The notes under the pieces: model-generated
Databases searched by the model: none
What the model saw: the letters and a program-made list of their open reading frames with translations, nothing else
Told to the model about the DNA's origin: nothing
DNA from: Deltaproteobacteria bacterium
GTDB lineage: Bacteria; Myxococcota_A; Polyangia; DRWM01; JAAZOP01
Reading direction: 5' to 3'
Length of the DNA stretch: 64,000 bases
Assembly (NCBI GenBank): GCA_016218815.1
Contig: JACRCX010000082.1
Span: 1-64,000 of the forward strand
In this document: one piece after another, positions 62,417 through 64,000 of the stretch
Layout of the letters: the number at the start of each line of letters is the position of its first letter
Numbering within the stretch: the stretch's first letter is position 1
Translations under genes and position numbers: made by a program

Positions 62417-63472
62417 TCAACCGCCGGCGGGCGGCGGGTCGGCCGGCGTGGCTCGGGAGGGTGGCACGGGCTGCCGCGGGTCGGCCGGCGGCTCGACGGT
62501 GGTCGGTGCCGGTTCGGACGTCGTCGAGGGCGTGGCAGGTGCGGTCGCCGGGGCGCCGTCGGTGTCCGTCTCGGGTGCTGGCTCGGCCGGCGGGGCGTCC
62601 GCCGAGGCGGGGGCGGCTTCGGGCGACCACTCGCCCTCCTGCGAGCGTTCCTGATCGGTTTCTTCGTAGAGGTCGGGGTCGACGTACTGCGCGGCCTCGC
62701 CCGGGCCGGAGACGTCGATCCAGTACCAGGAGTCCTCGCGGGCATCGAGGTGGACGAAGGTGCTGTTGGGGTAGTAGCCGACGCCGGCGTGATCGAGGGT
62801 GCGGCAGAAGTCGCGCAGATCCTCGTTGGTGACGCCGTCGAGGTGGAAGTCGAGGGCGCGGCCGAGCATGTGGTTGCCTAATGGCTTGCCGGGGCGGCGG
62901 ACGACGGGGCGGACGGCCGAGTGGACGTAGACGGTGCGGCCGGGCCAGTGGTCGGCCACACGCTGCAGCAGGGCGAGCAGGTCGGTGCTGACGGGGATTT
63001 CGCGGTCGGTCGAGACGTGGCGAAAGATGTGGCTCGCCTGCGTGCGGGCCGAGGAGCGGAGGTCGCCGTCGTCATTGAAGAGGCGGACGGTGATTTCCTC
63101 GTCGGAGTGCATGCGGTGGAGGGTGATTTCGACGTGCTCGCCGTCGTCCGGCGTGCGGGCCCGATCGTGCGCGGTGCCGATTCCGTCGTCGGCGTCTCCC
63201 GTGGAGTCGTCCGCGGCACCCTCGCCGTCGCGAGCCGAGCCGCGGGGCGGCGGGATGTGCAAGCGGTCGCCGGCCCGCAGGACGTCGTCTTCGTCCAGGT
63301 CGTTGGCGTGGCGCAGGGCCCGGACGGAGATGCCGCATTCGCGGGCGATGGACCACAGGGAATCGCCCTCGCGCACGGTGCGCGAGTCGCAGTCGTCGCC
63401 CGCGCGGGCCGACGCGGGCGCCGCGAGGGCTAGCGCGGCGAGCAGCGCGGCGGCGGTGCGGGACATCCTCAT
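62417..63472 (-). CDS. LysM and DUF882/M15-like peptidase protein, 351 aa
   Basis: A signal peptide (LLAALALAAPASARA) is followed by a LysM domain (VREGDSLWSIARECGISV, about 33-78) that should bind peptidoglycan. A DUF882/M15-type domain follows at about 140-265 with GNHMLGRALDF (His and Asp ligand candidates) and a downstream FVHLD. The C-terminal 80 residues are a Pro/Ala/Glu-rich tail. The role is probably a peptidoglycan DD-type peptidase or binding protein. ATG 63472 overlaps the stop of the permease (ATGA), and a second ATG at 63466 is possible. Confidence 0.75.
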   Translation of the reverse strand: MRMSRTAAALLAALALAAPASARAGDDCDSRTVREGDSLWSIARECGISVRALRHANDLDEDDVLRAGDRLHIPPPRGSARDGEGAADDSTGDADDGIGTAHDRARTPDDGEHVEITLHRMHSDEEITVRLFNDDGDLRSSARTQASHIFRHVSTDREIPVSTDLLALLQRVADHWPGRTVYVHSAVRPVVRRPGKPLGNHMLGRALDFHLDGVTNEDLRDFCRTLDHAGVGYYPNSTFVHLDAREDSWYWIDVSGPGEAAQYVDPDLYEETDQERSQEGEWSPEAAPASADAPPAEPAPETDTDGAPATAPATPSTTSEPAPTTVEPPADPRQPVPPSRATPADPPPAGG

Positions 63473-64000
63473 CCCGCGGGTCCGTCCAGGGCGGCTTCCG
63501 CCTCCGGACGCGCGGCGGGGGCAGGCGCGGCGCGGCGGCGGGCGAGTCCCACCCAGAGCGCGAGGCCGGTGACGATCGTGGCGGCGGCGGCGATGGCGGC
63601 CAAGGGCTTCTGCACGACGGAGTGAACGACCATCCAGAGGGAGAGGGCGAGGAAGAGCAGCGGCGTCACGGGGTAGCCCCAGGTACGGTACGGGCGGGCC
63701 AGGGAGGGCTCGCGCCGGCGCAGGACGATGACGCCGGCGACGGTGAGGCCGGCGGAGACGGAGAGGGTCAGGCCGAGGTAGGTGAGCAGGGCGTCGAAGC
63801 TGGAGGTGAGGACCATCACCAGGGCGAGAGTGCCCTGGAGGACGACGGCGGCCGCCGGGCCGCCCCACGAGGTGCGGTAGCCGAGGAACGAGAGGGCGGG
63901 GTGGTCTTCGCCCATGGCCTGGTAGACGCGCGGGCCGGCGATCATCATCGCGCTGGCGGAGGTGAGCAGGGCGAGCGCGATGGCGCCGGTGAGCAGGCGT
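63469..64000 (-). CDS. APC-family amino-acid permease, C-terminal part (runs off window)
   Basis: Partial gene whose start lies beyond the right edge. The 177 codons present encode the last four or five transmembrane helices of an APC-superfamily transporter. Landmarks are TSASAMMIAGPRVYQAMGEDHP before a helix and RREPSLARPYRTWGYPVTP between helices, with an Ala/Pro-rich cytoplasmic tail. It probably imports an amino acid or polyamine across the inner membrane. Its TGA overlaps the start of the LysM gene, so the two may be co-transcribed. Confidence 0.8.
   Translation of the reverse strand, partial: RLLTGAIALALLTSASAMMIAGPRVYQAMGEDHPALSFLGYRTSWGGPAAAVVLQGTLALVMVLTSSFDALLTYLGLTLSVSAGLTVAGVIVLRRREPSLARPYRTWGYPVTPLLFLALSLWMVVHSVVQKPLAAIAAAATIVTGLALWVGLARRRAAPAPAARPEAEAALDGPAG

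Overview
The window is high-GC DNA (roughly two-thirds G+C by eye). The two MYXO-CTERM-type C-terminal tails (52095-54017 and 60105-61325), the many Asp/Gly-rich lipoproteins and an AgmX/PglI-type protein point to a member of the Myxococcota. No rRNA or CRISPR array is present. Two complete tRNA genes (His-GTG, Arg-TCT) and one severed tRNA-Arg(TCG) are in the right-hand part.

From 1 to about 51.5 kb the content is accessory and reads like an integrated plasmid or ICE-type element. It holds a small sigma-like regulator, a DUF4160 plus XRE/DUF2442-like pair behind a near-consensus promoter, two RAMA/DUF2924-like small proteins, a replication pair (winged-helix initiator-like protein and DnaC-type ATPase) and a ParB-like protein. 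A PD-(D/E)XK-like nuclease, a DNA methyltransferase remnant, a giant secreted M4-type metalloprotease and a DUF262/HNH protein follow. Several stretches of 0.4-1.2 kb carry no convincing gene, as expected in an eroding accessory region.

The most interesting part is a dense co-oriented defence island at 25.6-49.3 kb. It starts with a Ser/Thr kinase, followed by a DrmD-like SNF2 helicase, a PglX/DrmMI-like adenine methyltransferase, an unknown protein, and a 1765-residue DEAD-helicase/DUF1998 protein with a C-terminal nuclease-like domain. Next come a DUF3696-type ATPase with a possible phospholipase-D-fold partner, Nmad2, Nmad3, an AlbA_2 (Schlafen-type) protein and a further unknown. A cold-shock-domain/coiled-coil protein converges from the other strand. 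The core resembles class 1 DISARM, but separate drmB and drmC genes are not seen, and nucleotide-modification-associated (Nmad) genes are added. Most genes overlap or lie within 105 nt of each other, so a single long operon is likely.

At 51523-51561 the 5' half of a tRNA-Arg(TCG) gene with an intact-looking promoter stops in the anticodon loop exactly where the accessory DNA begins. This looks like the right junction of the element. From there to the end the DNA looks like chromosome: a small coiled-coil protein, MYXO-CTERM proteins, an SDR epimerase, a beta-helix lipoprotein, tRNA-His and tRNA-Arg(TCT), an FGE-like lipoprotein, a LysM/DUF882-type peptidase and the end of an APC permease. A second, smaller scar next to tRNA-Arg(TCT) contains the C-terminal end of a tyrosine recombinase and a second copy of the DUF4160/XRE pair. 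The pair at 2.2-3.3 kb and the pair at 57.5-58.6 kb are clear paralogues, so the same cargo module sits in both scars.
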